Of a DNA stretch of 64,000 nucleotides, positions 43,850 to 55,410 are shown in pieces; the first letter of the stretch is position 1; each line of letters starts with the position of its first letter. The notes under the pieces are model-generated. The model was not told the DNA's origin. It was given only the letters and a program-made list of their open reading frames with translations, and ran no database searches. Source of the DNA: Aspidiotus rigidus (lineage: Eukaryota > Arthropoda > Insecta > Hemiptera > Diaspididae); assembly GCA_035079385.1 (NCBI GenBank), contig JAVHKY010000029.1, positions 9,734,001 through 9,798,000 on the forward strand, written 5' to 3'. Made by a program: the position numbers and the translations under genes.

Positions 43850-45210
43850 ATTCCGGTGGCCGAAAGGGGGGTGTTTTTAGAGGGTGACTAGTAGTGATTG
43901 CCCCAGTGTTTATATAGGGATGACTAGTAGGCAACTCTAAATTAGAGTGGATGAACATAAAAAAGGGTGGAGGAAAGGTGAATTGGATGAGGCAGCTTTG
44001 CTGATCACTTAATCGAAAGTAGTCACAGCTTCAAAGAGGTGTCCGGAGTCCTACTCCACAGGGAAAATTCCTGCTCTAGACGAATGGCTCTTGAGGAAAT
44101 TGAAATTATTCGACATCGCAATAACAACAACGTCACCATGTTGAACAGGTACATTCCTGAGCAAGGTTAATTGATTTAGTCTATGAAAAGGATTCATATT
44201 TTGATGACTCGCTTGATTCAGTCGTAACATGCACAAATTGTTAGGTACCGTAGACTTTACCGTAGCGTCATCATCTCCTTTCAAATCGGTTGAATAAGAT
44301 TGCTCTTTATGATGTTGGATACATGTGCAGCAACTGCTTGTCTGTCCTCCTGTGGGCTACTGTGAGGTTACCTGTAGGTAATTCAGCGGCTTTGTCGGTA
44401 TTGGAAGGGATCGAGTATTTCCAAGAGGTTGATTTTATTTAATTGGAAAACGGTGCTGCTCAAGTTGATGAGTCGTGGAAAGTAGGAATAGGACTGTTGA
44501 TTGATCATGTGAGCGAATGGTTTCTGCTGCGAGATTAGTAACCTTACTTCTCTTTTCGTTGAGGATGGAGGCACGTAAATATCGGTAGGTTTCCGATGAT
44601 TTGTTAGATTTAGGTTTGTCATCATGAGGATTCTGGTGGTGAAGTTCTTCAGATCGTATTATCGATATTACTCAGATAAGAGCCACTTACGGATGATTTG
44701 CTTTGAAATTGAATCGATTCGGTCAGACATAATGAAAAAAACACTCCACTCGCATAATTTTCTGCGGCTTTTGAAGCTTTTCTTCAGTTTACTCTTTCGA
44801 GTATTGTGGAATTTTTTTCCCACGACTTTGAAATACATATTTTTTTGATCCCACGGTTGCTAGCATTTGAGACGGAAGTTTATAAAGTTGAATGTAATGC
44901 TAAGTCGAAGGCACTCAAATATCATGAACCAGAAATGAAGGGAGTACACTACAATTTTCTTACTACATTTTTCTATAACAGTAAATAGGCTGTACTTGCC
45001 TCAGTGATAGACAAATTTAAACATGGCCCATAGGACTTTCCATTACAATATGTTGTAAGTTTCTTAGGCCCATCGCTCTGCCCCTATTAGATTTATGCAA
45101 CGTAATATCACAAAGATGTTAATGTGGATTCTGTGATAACTTCATTATCGGAAGGCTAAGAAATGGATGCTGATTCTATTGATTCTCCTGGTGGATCCTA
45201 TGTGGTTAGG
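43850..45210. other. No recognisable gene
   Basis: AT-rich; short frames at 44051-44284, 44383-44625 and 44624-44988 have no recognisable similarity. Confidence 0.4.
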
Positions 45211-45219
45211 CATTGATAA

Positions 45220-45617
45220 CACTGCGTAACAATTTAAAATTTGTTGAAAATTATTTGAATAAGAATACTTAGTTGATTCTTGAAGTATTTCTTACACTGA
45301 ATTCAATACCGTTTTTTGTTTTTCGATAGCAAGTCTAGATTTCTTGTAATCATCATCATTACGTACAATAAATCGTCGCGTGTCGTCGCGAAATGTAACG
45401 CTGGTTCTCGCGCTGTGATACTGCTATCATTTATTGAAACACGGGGACCTGTGTTACGTTTTGCGACAACATGCAACAATTTATTGTATGTAAAGATGAT
45501 GATTACAAGAAATCTAGACGTGCTATCGAAAAACGGAAAACGGCATTGAATTCAGTGTAAAAAATGCTTCAAAAGTAATTTGTTCTTATTTGAGTAATTT
45601 TTATGTGTTACGCAGTG
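45220..45617. mobile_element. 398-bp palindromic MITE with TAA target duplication (Harbinger-like)
   Basis: Ends CACTGCGTAAC / GTTACGCAGTG; flanked by TAA at 45217-45219 and 45618-45620. The two halves are inverted copies over most of their length: TACACTGAATTC (left), CGATAGCAAGTCTAGATTTC and GTAATCATCATC recur as complements at 45495-45565. TAA/TTA 3-bp duplication is typical of PIF/Harbinger; no transposase present. Confidence 0.75.
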
Positions 45618-45620
45618 TAA

Positions 45621-45907
45621 TGGAATATGTGGTTCAGCATTGCTAATGGAATATGTGGTACAGTATTGCTAATGGAATATATGGTGTAGTATTGCTTATG
45701 GAATATGTGGTTCAGCATTGCTAATGGAATATAGTATGGTGTAGCATTGCTTATGGAATATGTGGTTCAGCATTGCTAATGGGATACGTGGTACAGCATT
45801 GCTAATGGAATATAGTATGGTGTAGCATTGCTTATGGAATATGTGGTTCAGCATTGCTTATGGAATATGTGGTTCAGCATTGATGATGGAAAGTGTGGTT
45901 CAGCATT
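45621..45907. repeat. Minisatellite, ~26-31 bp unit
   Basis: About ten imperfect copies of AATGGAATATGTGGTTCAGC followed by ATTGCT, starting immediately at the right target duplication of the MITE. Some units carry an added TAGTATGG. The array may have grown from the MITE's flank. Confidence 0.85.
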
Positions 45908-45909
45908 AA

Positions 45910-47550
45910 ATATTTCAAGAAACTCAGTCGAGAGAAAGAATAATGACAATTTCAGCCCTAGATTAGATTTGATGTGCGAATTTTAATCGCGGGCAATTCG
46001 TTCAGGATTCGAAAGAATTGATCGAACATCATTGCTCTTGGGATAAGACCTACTCGTATAGAACAAAACTTCCCGCTCTCTTCGATTGACAAAGTTTGAA
46101 CAATGGCGAGTTGCGACGTCGTGCCGTTACAAAAGAGAATACGTACCTATATATGATTTGTATCGAAATTTTTACTCACCCTACTTTCGTAAGTGATTAA
46201 TTTTGTACTTTCGGAGCTTCCGATAATTAGATTAGAATACCCAGGTTATTCTACTGGGAAATATACACGGGCGCGTAATGATACCATCCTTGAAATATGA
46301 TTATATTTCATAATATTCATGCGGATCCGAATTGGAGGAAACTGTATTATAGGAAAAATACAGGTGGTACGTGGCACGTCCCATTGTTGCGTTCATGGTA
46401 TGAAGAAAATATCTCTCCGCGTACAGAATATTGTCGAAGGAGAAGCTCGGAAATTTTGCTTTGTCGGCTTCCTGTGAGCGTTTGCTTTGTCGTGAAGCAT
46501 TAGTTTCAAAGCCACCATCCGAGTGTTAGTCTTTTATTTTCTTTCTTTTCGTCGTAACAAACTGATAATTTCCTTATCGATTTTGACGTCGAGCTGGAAG
46601 AAAATTATTGTAATCGTAACTCAATTGCTGTATGCATACTACCCACCAAAAATTTATGAAGGACCTATTTTTATATCCATTTTGAGCTGGACTTGATCTC
46701 TGTCAAAATTATGGAAACTATGAGATTTTGTAGATTTCAAAGGAGCTAAAGGGAAAAGAAAGAAGAAAAATCAATCAAAAATTGGGGTAAACGTTCAACA
46801 ACATAATAAGCCAACTTCAACAACGTCAAACAATGAGAGGTCTAGTGTAAATACTGTATATTTTTTGGGCTGTATAGACTATTGCTAGTAATCGAAAGTG
46901 ATATCATCGACTAAGCGATGAAGGAATAGCTACATGTGCGAGAGGGCTGTGTTGTCAATTGGTGCTACGATTCAACCCTCGCAATGTTAGGATTAGGAAT
47001 ACAAAGAGGAAATAATACAAAGAAAAAACACGAGGGTTAGGTAGGTATACGCGAGCTGGTCGCAGTAATTGCGCCACGCGCGACAAACCGGTTTCAAGGG
47101 ACAGTGTGCGGAAGGAGAATTCGACTACGCTTAAACAATTTGATTCAGTCTTGTGTAATCTGTCGTCACGCGTATTTTGATAGGGTGCACGCTGTTTTAT
47201 GGTGTGGTGGTCTTGGAACTATCAGCACGATATTTAGAATTGTGGTATAGTCGGATTCAAAGAAACTACAGCTGAAATGGATACGCTAATTGTAGTCCTT
47301 TTTGTGAGATTGCGTCACTATTAGTGCCAAAATGACTACGTGCGTATTGTGATTTATTGAGTTAGGAATTGAACTGTCTGTAGTCAACTTAAATACGTGT
47401 CGAACTATTGATGCCCTAACTTACATTCGTCCGCTAACAGTTAGGGATAATTCAATATAAGTTTGTCTTAGTATGACGTCTTGCTGCACGCACACGCTAG
47501 GCGACGGCGGTGGAAAAGGATAATTGTCAGTTCAGGGCGGCCATGGAATG
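45910..47550. other. No recognisable gene
   Basis: Mixed sequence without recognisable frames or repeats; a 68-codon frame at 46297-46503 matches nothing known to me. Confidence 0.4.
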
Positions 47551-47558
47551 GCCTGGAT

Positions 47559-47977
47559 CACGGCCTACTTTATATAAGGCCGGAATGCAGAAAATGACAA
47601 CATCGCGCAGTGGATTCTTATCAGTGATGTTTCGGGGCGGTTCATGTTCATCGGTGCGGTGTAACCACGGTGTACGTGTACCGGTGTACGTGTACCGCAC
47701 TTCGTCTCCTATCTGATTTTTAATTTTCAAACGATGATAACTGCACTTGTACTGCACCAATTTTACTAAAATTGGGCTTAAAAAACAGAAAATCGTTAGC
47801 TCTTTAAGTTATATTCTCTTCGTTTTTTCCGAAAACCGCGTTTTATTAGCGTGCGAATCAAAATACTTGAATTTTTTCGTTTTTTCCCATAAGCGTCCAT
47901 GTAAACCTGTATCCACTGATTTTAGAGTGCGACGTTGTGACTTCGCTACATTCCGGCCTTATATAAAGTAGGCCGTG
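47559..47977. mobile_element. 419-bp MITE, ~32-bp inverted ends, 7-bp target duplication
   Basis: Left end CACGGCCTACTTTATATAAG, right end CTTATATAAAGTAGGCCGTG; flanks CCTGGAT at 47552-47558 and 47978-47984. The interior has GTGTACGTGTACCG repeats and no coding capacity. A 7-8 bp duplication would suit hAT- or P-like groups. Confidence 0.8.
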
Positions 47978-47984
47978 CCTGGAT

Positions 47985-48880
47985 AGTTAGCAGAGACCCG
48001 AGCTGACATAAGGGTAGAATAGGTAATGCGAGTCTTGTCTGTGGTTAGGGGAACAGTGAGCTCACCTGGTGAGCACTGGAGCTGCATCCTATACAGTGGA
48101 AACCTGAGCAGGAGCTGGGATCCTTGAGGTCAAAAGCCATGGCAAGGACGGGGTGTCATCACTGAATATTTTGTAATGAAGCTCATGCGGTGATTGGCAC
48201 CGGCAAGCCAGGTTAAGTGTTAGGTGCCAGGGGCCTTCTCGCACAAATCCGAGATGAGGTTAGTCGCCCCAGATAAGGTGGTAGTGGACTCGGTTCTGCC
48301 CCCACAAAGTGGACACTGCACGATAATCGTAGGAATTGCTGAACCTGTAGCCATCAGGATGCTATTGGGCGGCTGTTGGGAACTCAACAATACATGCGTA
48401 GTTAGTAAGGGGAAACGATCAGAAAGTTCTACCAAAGTGACAACAGGGGCAAGGCCCTGCGTAGTTGGTTTCAAGATGAGAAAATAGGTGAAGGTCTAGT
48501 CAATTCCCCGCAATGTTTGAAGTAACAGTCCATGACAAATAACTTGCGTGACCGCAAGTTAGGTAGGTCTCATAGGCGTAAATTGCAAGTATACTCAAAC
48601 GCGATTTAAAAATCTTTTTACGGGAATTTGGCTCAATAGCAAGAAGAGTACTGGCAATCCTTGATCTAAGTCGTCCTTCTAAGTTTGGCAGATTCCATTT
48701 CATATCTTTTAGGCACTGTCAACAATTTTAAGGTAACACTAGCGAATGATCTTGCGGTAAAGGACGAGGTTCTACCTTGGTCAGAAAATACCAAGCCAAC
48801 TTTTTGACCATATTGACAAAAATCATTCGCAAAAAACTCACACTCTCTCAACCACACTTTTTTTTCTCCTTCGCATCAAG
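47985..48880. other. No recognisable gene
   Basis: GC content rises around 48000-48480, with complementary-strand open frames at 48220-48487 (87 codons plus strand, 84 minus). I do not recognise either. Part may be the upstream half of the following PLE fragment. Confidence 0.35.
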
Positions 48881-48884
48881 AAGT

Positions 48885-49083
48885 CAAATGGGGCCGCCTC
48901 TCCTTTCTCTTTCAAAATTGCTCATATCCTGAATGCACCTAACCTTACACCACTCAGAAATAATTTCTCTGAGCAAAAATACATCACTTCCTCTACCCAA
49001 AAAAGTGGTATCTCGTATCGCCTTCAATGTCATAACTGCCCTGCCGTCTACATTGGGCAGACCGGAAGAAACCTCCACTTGAG
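48885..49083 (+). pseudogene. Penelope-like element fragment, GIY-YIG start
   Basis: In one plus-strand frame: SYRLQCHNCPAVYIGQTGR and NLHLS before a stop. This is the CxxC linker and VYIGQTGR segment that begins the GIY-YIG endonuclease of PLEs (usually YxIPCxxCxxxYIGQTGR). Only this piece is left; the Arg of QTGR is present but the catalytic Glu further on is absent. It is distinct from family 1 (GIYIGETRRK). Confidence 0.65.
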
Positions 49084-49344
49084 TTGATAAAGTTCTGTAG
49101 GTTACATTTAATCACATTGAAATAAGAATACTCGGAGAATTAATCACAATATAAATTTGCAGGGACCGCAGAAAAAACTGTTATAGCCTCGTAGAAAGGT
49201 AGTCAGAGGCCAACAAATTTTCTAGCCTAAAATAAAATACAGGTCTTTTTATTGGATTATAGGTACTTTTACGCTGTTATCAGGTGATATGAGGTCATAA
49301 AAATAGACTTTGAAAGTTTTATTGTTCATTTTACATTATCTGCT

Positions 49345-49637
49345 ATGCGGATAACCCCTGGTGTTATGCACCGCCGAAACAACTGTAGCGGTGGAAAGCA
49401 GGGTAAACCGGGCCCTACAGGAAGTGACGCGTTGGATCGAGTCGGCTGGACTCGAACTTGCAGCTAGTAAGACGGAGGCAATTTTATTCACAACCCGTCG
49501 GAAGTTCAGTACACCCACCTTTTGCCTGCAAGGTGTGGAAATTGAAACTAAGAAGCAAATGAAATACCTGGGCATCTGGTTTGAATCAACCCTGAACTTC
49601 AGGCACCATTTCCTGGAGGTAGTGGAAAAGGCGGGCC
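49345..49637 (+). pseudogene. R1-clade reverse transcriptase, copy B, upstream part
   Basis: Reads VNRALQEVTRWIESAGLELA, then SKTEAILFTTRRKFSTPTF, KKQMKYLGIWFESTLNFRHH and FLEVVEKAG. This is the palm/thumb part after the catalytic box of an R1 reverse transcriptase. The frame is broken at 49637, inside a codon run that resumes at 52512 (IAVFKRVVGYLNHLM), so an insertion of about 2.87 kb split it. The fragment has no catalytic box because the upstream part is missing. Confidence 0.75.
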
Positions 49638-49757
49638 TTTTGGTTTCGATTCACTTTGCAATTTTAAAGAAGTTCAGCATAAATACTGCTGTGAGAAATC
49701 GAAACCCATGAGTAACGTTATGCCTTCATAAAGAGTGTTATGTGTATTGAGACTGGG

Positions 49758-49976
49758 CCTTTCACTTACATACCTCTTATGGACTGAGCCTCGCCCATAT
49801 AACGCAATGTTAAGCGAGCGTGGAAACATGTATCGCTTGGAGGAGTAACAGCTTCTCCTCCCTCCGCAATCAACCGCGTCGCTTATGTTGAGTCCTCCGC
49901 ATCTTATTTTCTTATCATATCTTTCCATGGGTAAATGTCGTCTTAGCTCAGTCCATAAGAGGTATAAAGTCAAAGG
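49758..49976. mobile_element. MITE within copy B
   Basis: Orthologue of the MITE at 4337-4569, flanked by the same ACTGGG repeats (49752-49757 and 49977-49982) and carrying a small internal deletion relative to it. Confidence 0.75.
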
Positions 49977-50711
49977 ACTGGGTACTAACCACTACAAAGA
50001 TAACTATCGATGTTATTTGCCGTTTTAGAAAATATTGCGAAAATGAACGCGAATAATGAAAGATTGAAGAGAATAAGATTTGTAGCGCATTAAAATTTTT
50101 TTCATAGGGGGCCTCTTTTTATTTACGTGTGAACAAGATTCTTTCTCATTGTAGTAGTAAAATCTGTGTAAATACACGAGACGTGCCTGGTCCAAATAGC
50201 GAGCGTTTTCAATTTTTATGTATTCAAAGTGCACTACTTACATATCACTTGGCATCAAGTTAGATGCTGACTGATAGGCATTCCAACGCATGTGAATTCC
50301 ATTCTCGAGATCATGGAATTCACATGTCGAAGTTCCAATTTTTTCTAACTCTACTCCCCCCCCCCCCCACACCAAATCTCAATCTCAATTAATTATTTCT
50401 TATTAGCATGAAAATACATGATCGAAGGAGCGCTACAGTCGCCATGTAAGAGATTCATCCAAGATTGACTAATATTTGATCCCAATGCTCAGAGTTGACT
50501 TTTGAAGTTCAAAATAGCGTCTTCGAGCGTTACACTCGAAAGTTTTCGGACAATATGAGAATATTGCGAGATTTTTTTATGCTTGAGGAAGGGGATAGAA
50601 AAACAAACATTTCTGCTAATCCTGATTTTTTTTTTTTGTTTTTTTTTCAATGAAAGTTACATTAGACGTAATCTTTTCTACCCGTGAGTAATTTTATTAT
50701 TGAATTTTCAG

Positions 50712-51128
50712 ACTGAAGGACAAGAAGTGCTAAGAACTTGCTATCCAGCTATGAGACATCAAAGTGGCGATACCATTAAACCCAAAGATTGCATACTCCT
50801 GCGTTCGGGTCCTAAGAAAACAGACTTACCTTACATGGCCAAGGTAGCCCATCTGTGGGAGAATCTTGAAGATGGTACGTGCCCAAAGAGTCATTTAAAT
50901 CATTTTCTAGCGAGTACATTTTTCGAGGATTGCAAAGTACTCGTGTTTTCTGTTCACACGAGAGATGATGGTGTCCTTATTTTGGTACTATAGACCTGAA
51001 CATACTGAACAGGATTCAATTTGTAGTGAATCACTGTTCGAATTATACGCCTCGAAGCATAAAGATGTAAACAGTGTTGCCTGTATCGAAGATAAATATT
51101 ATGTGCTGACATTTAACGAATATTGCAG
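50712..51128 (+). pseudogene. BAH-domain exon pair, copy B unit 1
   Basis: Exon 50712-50874 has the full upstream end: acceptor CAG, then TEGQEVLRTCYPAMRHQSGD, without the stop seen in copy A. Both coding stretches stay open (second exon 50960-51128). The 85-bp intron has donor GTACGT, but its acceptor reads AC instead of AG (TTCACAC for TTCACAG), so normal splicing between the two exons is lost. Downstream donor GTGTGT is intact. Confidence 0.72.
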
Positions 51129-51315
51129 GTGTGTGCTTTGACAAAGTCATTACAGAGATAAAGACAGTCCAGTTCAGGGGTGTCAAGTCGTAAAATAACG
51201 CTCAAGTTTCTGACATTAACTTGAGCTTGAAACTTATGGCTTACAAGAAAACGGTTTCAGCTCAAAGCGCAAGGTTTAAGCTGCTTCTTTACGGCTTATA
51301 TGGCTTAAAACCTGG

Positions 51316-51709
51316 AACTTGCTATCCAGCTATGAGACATCAAAATGGCGATACCATTAAACCCAAAGATTGCATACTCCAGCGTTCGGGTCCTAAGAAA
51401 ACGGACTTACCTTACGTGGCTAAGTTAGCACATCTGTGGGAGAATCCTGAAGATGGTACGTGCCCAAAGAGTCATTTAAATCATTTTCTAGCGAGTACAT
51501 TTTTCGAGGATTGCAAAGTACTCGTGTTTTCTGTTCACACGAGAGATGATGGTGTCCTTATTTTGGTACTATAGACCTGAACATACTGAACAGGATTCAA
51601 TTTGTAGTGAATCACTGTTCGAATTATACGCCTCGAAGCATAAAGATGTAAACAGTGTTGCCTGTATCGAAGATAAATATTATGTGCTGACATTTAACGA
51701 ATATTGCAG
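51316..51709 (+). pseudogene. BAH-domain exon pair, copy B unit 2
   Basis: Begins at the tandem junction in mid-exon (CTTAAAACCTGG|AACTTGC), so the first exon lacks its acceptor and first codons. Coding sequence is open (MRHQNGDTIKPKDCILQRS; Leu to Gln change before RSG). The intron acceptor is AC as in unit 1. Same 581-bp spacing. Confidence 0.7.
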
Positions 51710-51896
51710 GTGTGTGCTTTGACAAAGTCATTACAGAGATAAAGACAGTCCAGTTCAGGGGTGTCAAGTCGTAAAATAACGCTCAAGTTTCTGACATTAA
51801 CTTGAGCTTGAAACTTATGGCTTACAAGAAAACGGTTTCAGCTCAAAGCGCAAGGTTTAAGCTGCTTCTTTACGGCTTATATGGCTTAAAACCTGG

Positions 51897-52290
51897 AACT
51901 TGCTATCCAGCTATGAGACATCAAAATGGCGATACCATTAAACCCAAAGATTGCATACTCCAGCGTTCGGGTCCTAAGAAAACGGACTTACCTTACGTGG
52001 CTAAGTTAGCACATCTGTGGGAGAATCCTGAAGATGGTACGTGCCCAAAGAGTCATTTAAATCATTTTCTAGCGTGTACATTTTCCGAGGATTTGAAAGT
52101 ACTCGTGTTTTCTGTTCACAGGAGAGATGATGGTGTCCTTATTTTGGTACTATAGATTTGAACATACTGAACAGGATTCAATTTGTAGTGAATCGCCGTT
52201 CGAATTATACGCCTCGAAGCATAAAGATGTAAACAGTGTTGCCTGTATCAAAGATAAATGTTGTGTGCTGACATCTAACGAAAATTGCAG
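51897..52290 (+). pseudogene. BAH-domain exon pair, copy B unit 3
   Basis: Same truncated first exon as unit 2 (to 52036), an 85-bp intron 52037-52121 with GTACGT donor and an intact CACAG acceptor, and second exon 52122-52290. The second exon has small changes relative to copy A (VACIKDKCCVLTSNENCR; YYRFEHTEQ), suggesting relaxed constraint. Donor GTTTGT follows. Confidence 0.7.
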
Positions 52291-52511
52291 GTTTGTGCTT
52301 CGACAAAGTCATTACAGAGATTTACACAGTCCAGTTCAGGGGTGTCAAGTCGTAAAATAACGCTCAAGTTTCTGACTTTAACTTGAGCTTGAAACTTATG
52401 GCTTACAAGAAAACGGTTTCAGCTTAAAGCGCAAGGTTTAAGCTGCTTCTTTACGGCTTATACGGCTTAAAACCTGGAGCTCACGTGTGATAATTTAGTT
52501 CCTTCACTTTG

Positions 52512-53289
52512 GGCGGAATTGCAGTTTTCAAACGGGTAGTTGGATACCTAAACCACCTGATGAGGAACGTAGGAGGGTTGAGAGAAGCAAGAAGAAGGAT
52601 CATGATGAGCACCGCCTTGTCGATCCTCCTCCATGGTGCGCCAGAATGGGCCGACTCCATGAAGATACCATACCAAAGAATAGCTGCGATGAGGTGTGTT
52701 AGTGCCTACCGCACTGTCTCGACGGAGGCTCTTTGTGTATTAGCACGTTCACCACCAATCGAGCTCCTTGCTGAGGGGAAAGTGGTGGTGAAGAAGACAA
52801 CGACGACCAAATAAGAAGCTTTACGGGTCAAGCAGGAGGTCAGGCGCTCTTTGCTTGTAAAGTGGAAAGCGAGAATTGCCAAGAGTGAGCTGGGTACATG
52901 GACAACACGCGACCTTGATGAGTCGATGGACCGACACCGTGGTCAGCTAAACTTTCACCTGACGCAGGTGTTGAGCGGCCATGGCTGCTTCAACAAGTAC
53001 CTTCACGAGAGGTTAAGGAATGTTGTGTTCGCACTGTGAGCAAGGGCGGAATGATGGATCACAATACACCTTAATCGAGTGTGAGGCGTGGAGGCGCGAG
53101 CGGGACAAGCTTAGTTGGTCTCTTCAAGAAATCGGGGTAGATGAAGCGCTTGACCCGAGTAGCCTGGCACCCACCATGCTAGGTTCCGAAGAATCATGGG
53201 ACCAGGTGTCTGCATTTGCGGCCATCGTCATGAAGAGCAAGATGGACCACGAATGGAATAGGCAAATGCAGAGCCACGCTGCGGCCTAA
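52512..53289 (+). pseudogene. R1-clade retrotransposon, copy B, C-terminal part
   Basis: Continues the R1 protein after the insertion: IAVFKRVVGYLNHLMRNVGG, RRRIMMSTALSILLHGAPEW, MRCVSAYRTVSTEA, then after a frame change LLVKWKARIAKSELGTWTTR, HRGQLNFHLTQVLSGHGCFN, KYLHERLR, and in a third frame CSHCEQGRNDGSQYTLIECE with WRRERDKL. The last block is the CxxC...H...C knuckle of R1-clade proteins. Two frameshifts. R1 elements normally insert in 28S rRNA genes; no rRNA flank is visible here. Confidence 0.82.
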
Positions 53290-55386
53290 ACACCTGTGTA
53301 CCATCAACATTCAGATTTGCAGGAAGAAGACGAATAAGATCATCCCTAAAGAGAGAAGATGAAGAAACGTCAACAGCGATCTACTATATAATACTGTGTA
53401 ATGTGGTGTGACTTCTTATGTTTTTGTGCGTGCCAGGGGGGCACTGCAGCTTGGCACTTGCCGAGTAGAAGAGGGGGTTCGCATAGGAGATTCTTCCTTC
53501 ACTGAAGTTATACTCGAAGAGGTCGATTCTGGTGTTGGGGGAAACAAAATTAAAATGCATAAGCAACCCGCACCTACTCCATCATGGAGGACGGGCGTTG
53601 TTTTGCAAATGCGACATAAAGGCAATTATTAACAAAAAAAAAAAATCCTCATGAAGATGGTAAAAGGGATAGTAAATAAAACCGACGTTAACAGGCAGAA
53701 AACGGGGCAAGGAAATCAAACCAGGCTAACGATCGAGGCGTACTTCATTCGGCATTAATTATACGTGCGACCAAAAGTGGTCGGAACACGAACTTAACAC
53801 GTGAGCCCAAAATTAGAAAAGAATTACGCTAAAATCAACACCGCACCGCACCGGCTCCGAAGGGAAGAGAAATTACATCTATTACAAAGTTTGATGTAAA
53901 CATTCATCGGCGTTAAATTTCCGTTAACGTGTATAAAAGTTTCGTTTATTCAGCTCTAAACTTGCTTAATTTCCTTAACACGCTTGCAAAAGTTGACCTT
54001 TTTTCGTGCATTGTTTCTATGTACAGGGATGCTATATAATACATTTTCAACGATTAGTCTTTTCATTATTTAGTTACGATGTAGTATTTCTTTTCTTTTT
54101 TTTTTTATTACGACTTTCGCATCAAGCTCCCTCGGTCTATAATAACGTGAAATCCATTCGCGATGCTTGATTGGTAAGCGGCGGCTAAACACGCGTTACA
54201 GCCAGTCATTTTATGCGGTATTATATTTAAAATTTATAAATAAATAACGGGAAGGCCTCGTGTTTTTTTATTTCCGCAATTCGCTATTCAATTTTCTTCG
54301 CGAAGACTGGCGCAGGCATACACTGCTCACCCCGCGAACGATTACATTTTCCTTCTATCTCTTACATATACTTTTCCTTCTTCGGCTATGAGTTTTTTCA
54401 TATTGAAAAACGAAAAAGTTTTAAATTGAATATTTTAAGAGCGAATTTTTATACGTATATTTCACGAGATCACACGGTATTCGTATTATCATACGTATTG
54501 GGGACATGTTATTACAGGGAAGGCGAATATTTCATCCATCGCCGGCGAGGATGGGACGGTTTCGAGTGTTGTCACATTTCGCCGAATGATGGACGCGTGA
54601 CGCGTGACTACGCACGTGTTTTTGTACGTGCAAACCAAAAATTATTGTACCGCGGGTGCACGAGGAAAACGTGCCGCGAGTTCCACCTGGACTCGTCTTT
54701 TGTTATTCACTCGGCGCGTCGTATGTATAATCTCTCTCTCTCTTTCTCTCCCTCCTCGTATGCGAGAGTAATTTTCAATTTCAGCATTCGCGATATAAAT
54801 TTCATCTAACAGTCATTACTCGTAATAATCGACGCTGGATGCCGAGCACTTGCATACATGCGATACAGGTCTTCGCTCTCAAACCGTGTAAATTTACCAG
54901 GGTTAATAGTCTAGGAAATATTCAATAAAATTTTATCTACTTCCTTCGCACAGTATTGAGTGCACGTTATTTTCGTATCGCACGTCCCCCATTCTTTTTT
55001 TTTTCTTTTTTCTTTTTATTGAATATGTACTGCATTTGATGCAGCGTTTTCTTGTCATAACGAGACCTCGTGAGTATCGTGTATACCAGATTTAGTATAA
55101 TTCCAGTAAAACGATACGATGTTTGCCTCTTTGATAGATTACAATACGCACGTTGTTGGAAGCATGTTCAAACTTTTGTGATTTCGCTTAACGTATTAGA
55201 GCGCTCAACTTTTACCAATAAATTATCATATAGTGTCAAATTAGTTCGCGAGTTTGCAAGTTTACACCTCTGCGGTTTTAGCTTTAATGATTTATAACGC
55301 CGTACAGATTTTAAATTATCTAAAATATCGAATATTCTGATCGAAAAAAAGCGAGACTTTTTATAAGACGATATCTTGTTGTTAAA
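53290..55386. other. No recognisable gene
   Basis: After a possible R1 3' trailer and an A-run near 53633-53645 the sequence is AT-rich, with chance-like frames (54426-54809 the longest, 127 codons, from a TTG). CT-rich microsatellite near 54730. Nothing diagnostic. Confidence 0.4.
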
Positions 55387-55388
55387 TA

Positions 55389-55410
55389 CAGTCGAACCTC
55401 GATAAGTCGT
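55389..55410 (+). repeat. Left terminal inverted repeat
   Basis: CAGTCGAACCTCGATAAGTC, 18 of 20 identical with the inverted right end. Confidence 0.8.

Larger units (their letters stand above)
49638..52511 (+). mobile_element. Copy B of the BAH-exon repeat, inserted in R1
   Basis: Corresponds to 4217-5940 but is longer because a 581-bp segment with the BAH exon pair is present three times in tandem (identical landmarks at 50735, 51316 and 51897). Left junction GCGGGC|CTTTTGG, right junction CACTTT|GGGCGG, leaving GGGC shared, a possible short target duplication. Includes the MITE at 49758-49976. Near-perfect identity between the second and third units shows recent duplication. Confidence 0.78.
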
